Part shown: positions 13,098-13,357 of the stretch, piece after piece
Layout of the letters: each line of letters begins with the position of its first letter
Position numbering within the stretch: the stretch's first letter is position 1
Assembly: GCA_900549525.1 (NCBI GenBank)
Contig: UWSJ01000052.1
Coordinates: 1 to 13,357, forward strand
Length of the DNA stretch: 13,357 nt
DNA from: an uncultured Coriobacteriaceae bacterium
GTDB taxonomy: Bacteria; Actinomycetota; Coriobacteriia; Coriobacteriales; Atopobiaceae
Direction of reading: 5' to 3'
Position numbers and translations under genes: made by a program
Notes under the pieces: model-generated
Seen by the model: the letters and a program-made list of their open reading frames with translations, nothing else
What the model was told of the DNA's origin: nothing
Database searches by the model: none

Positions 13098-13357
13098 ATG
13101 GAACACCTTCTTAACATCAACGGCGTCTCGGCAAGCGCCGATGAAAAGCCCATCCTGCACGATGTTTCCCTCACGCTCGGCAGCGGTGAGTGCCACGTGC
13201 TCATGGGCCCCAACGGCGCTGGAAAGTCCACGCTCGGCCACGTCATCATGGGCGACCCCGTGTACCGCACCACCTCGGGCACCATCGAGTTCAATGGCGC
13301 CAACATCACCGACGACTCGCCCGACAAGCGCTCGCTCGCGGGCATCTTCCTCTCCTA
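13098..13357 (+). CDS. sufC: Fe-S cluster assembly ATPase SufC (partial, 3' end outside window)
   Basis: SufC is the ABC-type ATPase of the SufBCD scaffold, which assembles iron-sulphur clusters in the cytoplasm. The first 86 codons are visible: MEHLLNINGVSASADEKPIL, then LMGPNGAGKSTLGHVIMGDPVY with Walker A at residues 37-45, then SGTIEFNG, DDSPDKRSLAGIFLS. The MGDP and DxxPDxR...GIFLS patterns distinguish SufC from general transporters. The Q-loop, signature and Walker B are beyond the window. The ribosome site before ATG 13098 is weak (GGTTAGG, seven bases upstream). It starts a likely suf operon running to the right. Confidence 0.93.
   Translation, partial: MEHLLNINGVSASADEKPILHDVSLTLGSGECHVLMGPNGAGKSTLGHVIMGDPVYRTTSGTIEFNGANITDDSPDKRSLAGIFLS

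Overview
The window is GC-rich bacterial chromosome. The gene set (GatCAB amidotransferase, a Suf iron-sulphur operon, an HsmA-type membrane protein with a TetR partner, bgl-type PTS remnants and a type I restriction-modification locus) together with the codon use suggests an actinomycetotal gut or oral anaerobe, most like class Coriobacteriia (Collinsella, Olsenella or Atopobium relatives). This placement is an inference from gene content, not from a marker search.

Region 1 (1-2546, minus strand) is part of a type I restriction-modification locus: hsdM, then a 131-residue piece of a Fic-family protein that lacks the Fic domain, then the start of hsdS, which leaves the window inside a 12-bp tandem repeat encoding LEAE units. 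No hsdR is visible; it may lie to the left. Region 2 (2547-2917) has no complete gene. It holds a short ORF that looks like the first codons of a lost LysR regulator, several inverted repeats and the gatB terminator. Region 3 (2918-6456, minus) is a tight gatC-gatA-gatB operon; GatB carries an unusual internal insertion.

Region 4 (6581-7429, minus) is the wreck of a beta-glucoside PTS regulatory unit. A leader with a LicT/BglG-type RAT antiterminator overlapping a terminator is followed by the first 36 codons of a PTS EIIB domain, which run out of frame into the two PRD domains of an antiterminator that has lost its RNA-binding domain. Region 5 (7670-10227, plus) holds a nitrilase-superfamily amidohydrolase and enolase, each apparently transcribed on its own. 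Region 6 (10228-10598) is a convergent intergenic region packed with hairpins, including three consecutive stem-loops with an identical 14-nt core (loop TCCCCG) and different, internally complementary outer stems.

Region 7 (10599-11858) is a divergent pair, an HsmA/TIGR03987-type membrane protein (minus) and a TetR regulator (plus), sharing an intergenic region with two matching TGAACnnnGTTCA palindromes that are probable TetR operators. Region 8 (11970-13357) holds a BASS-family transporter (minus) and, divergent from it, the 5' part of sufC. Their shared upstream region contains two hairpins, each associated with a GGGTATTAT copy 40 bp apart.

The most notable items are the repeated-loop hairpin array after enolase, the RAT-controlled broken PTS/antiterminator chimera, the variable-repeat hsdS with a Fic remnant beside it, and the paired TetR operators.
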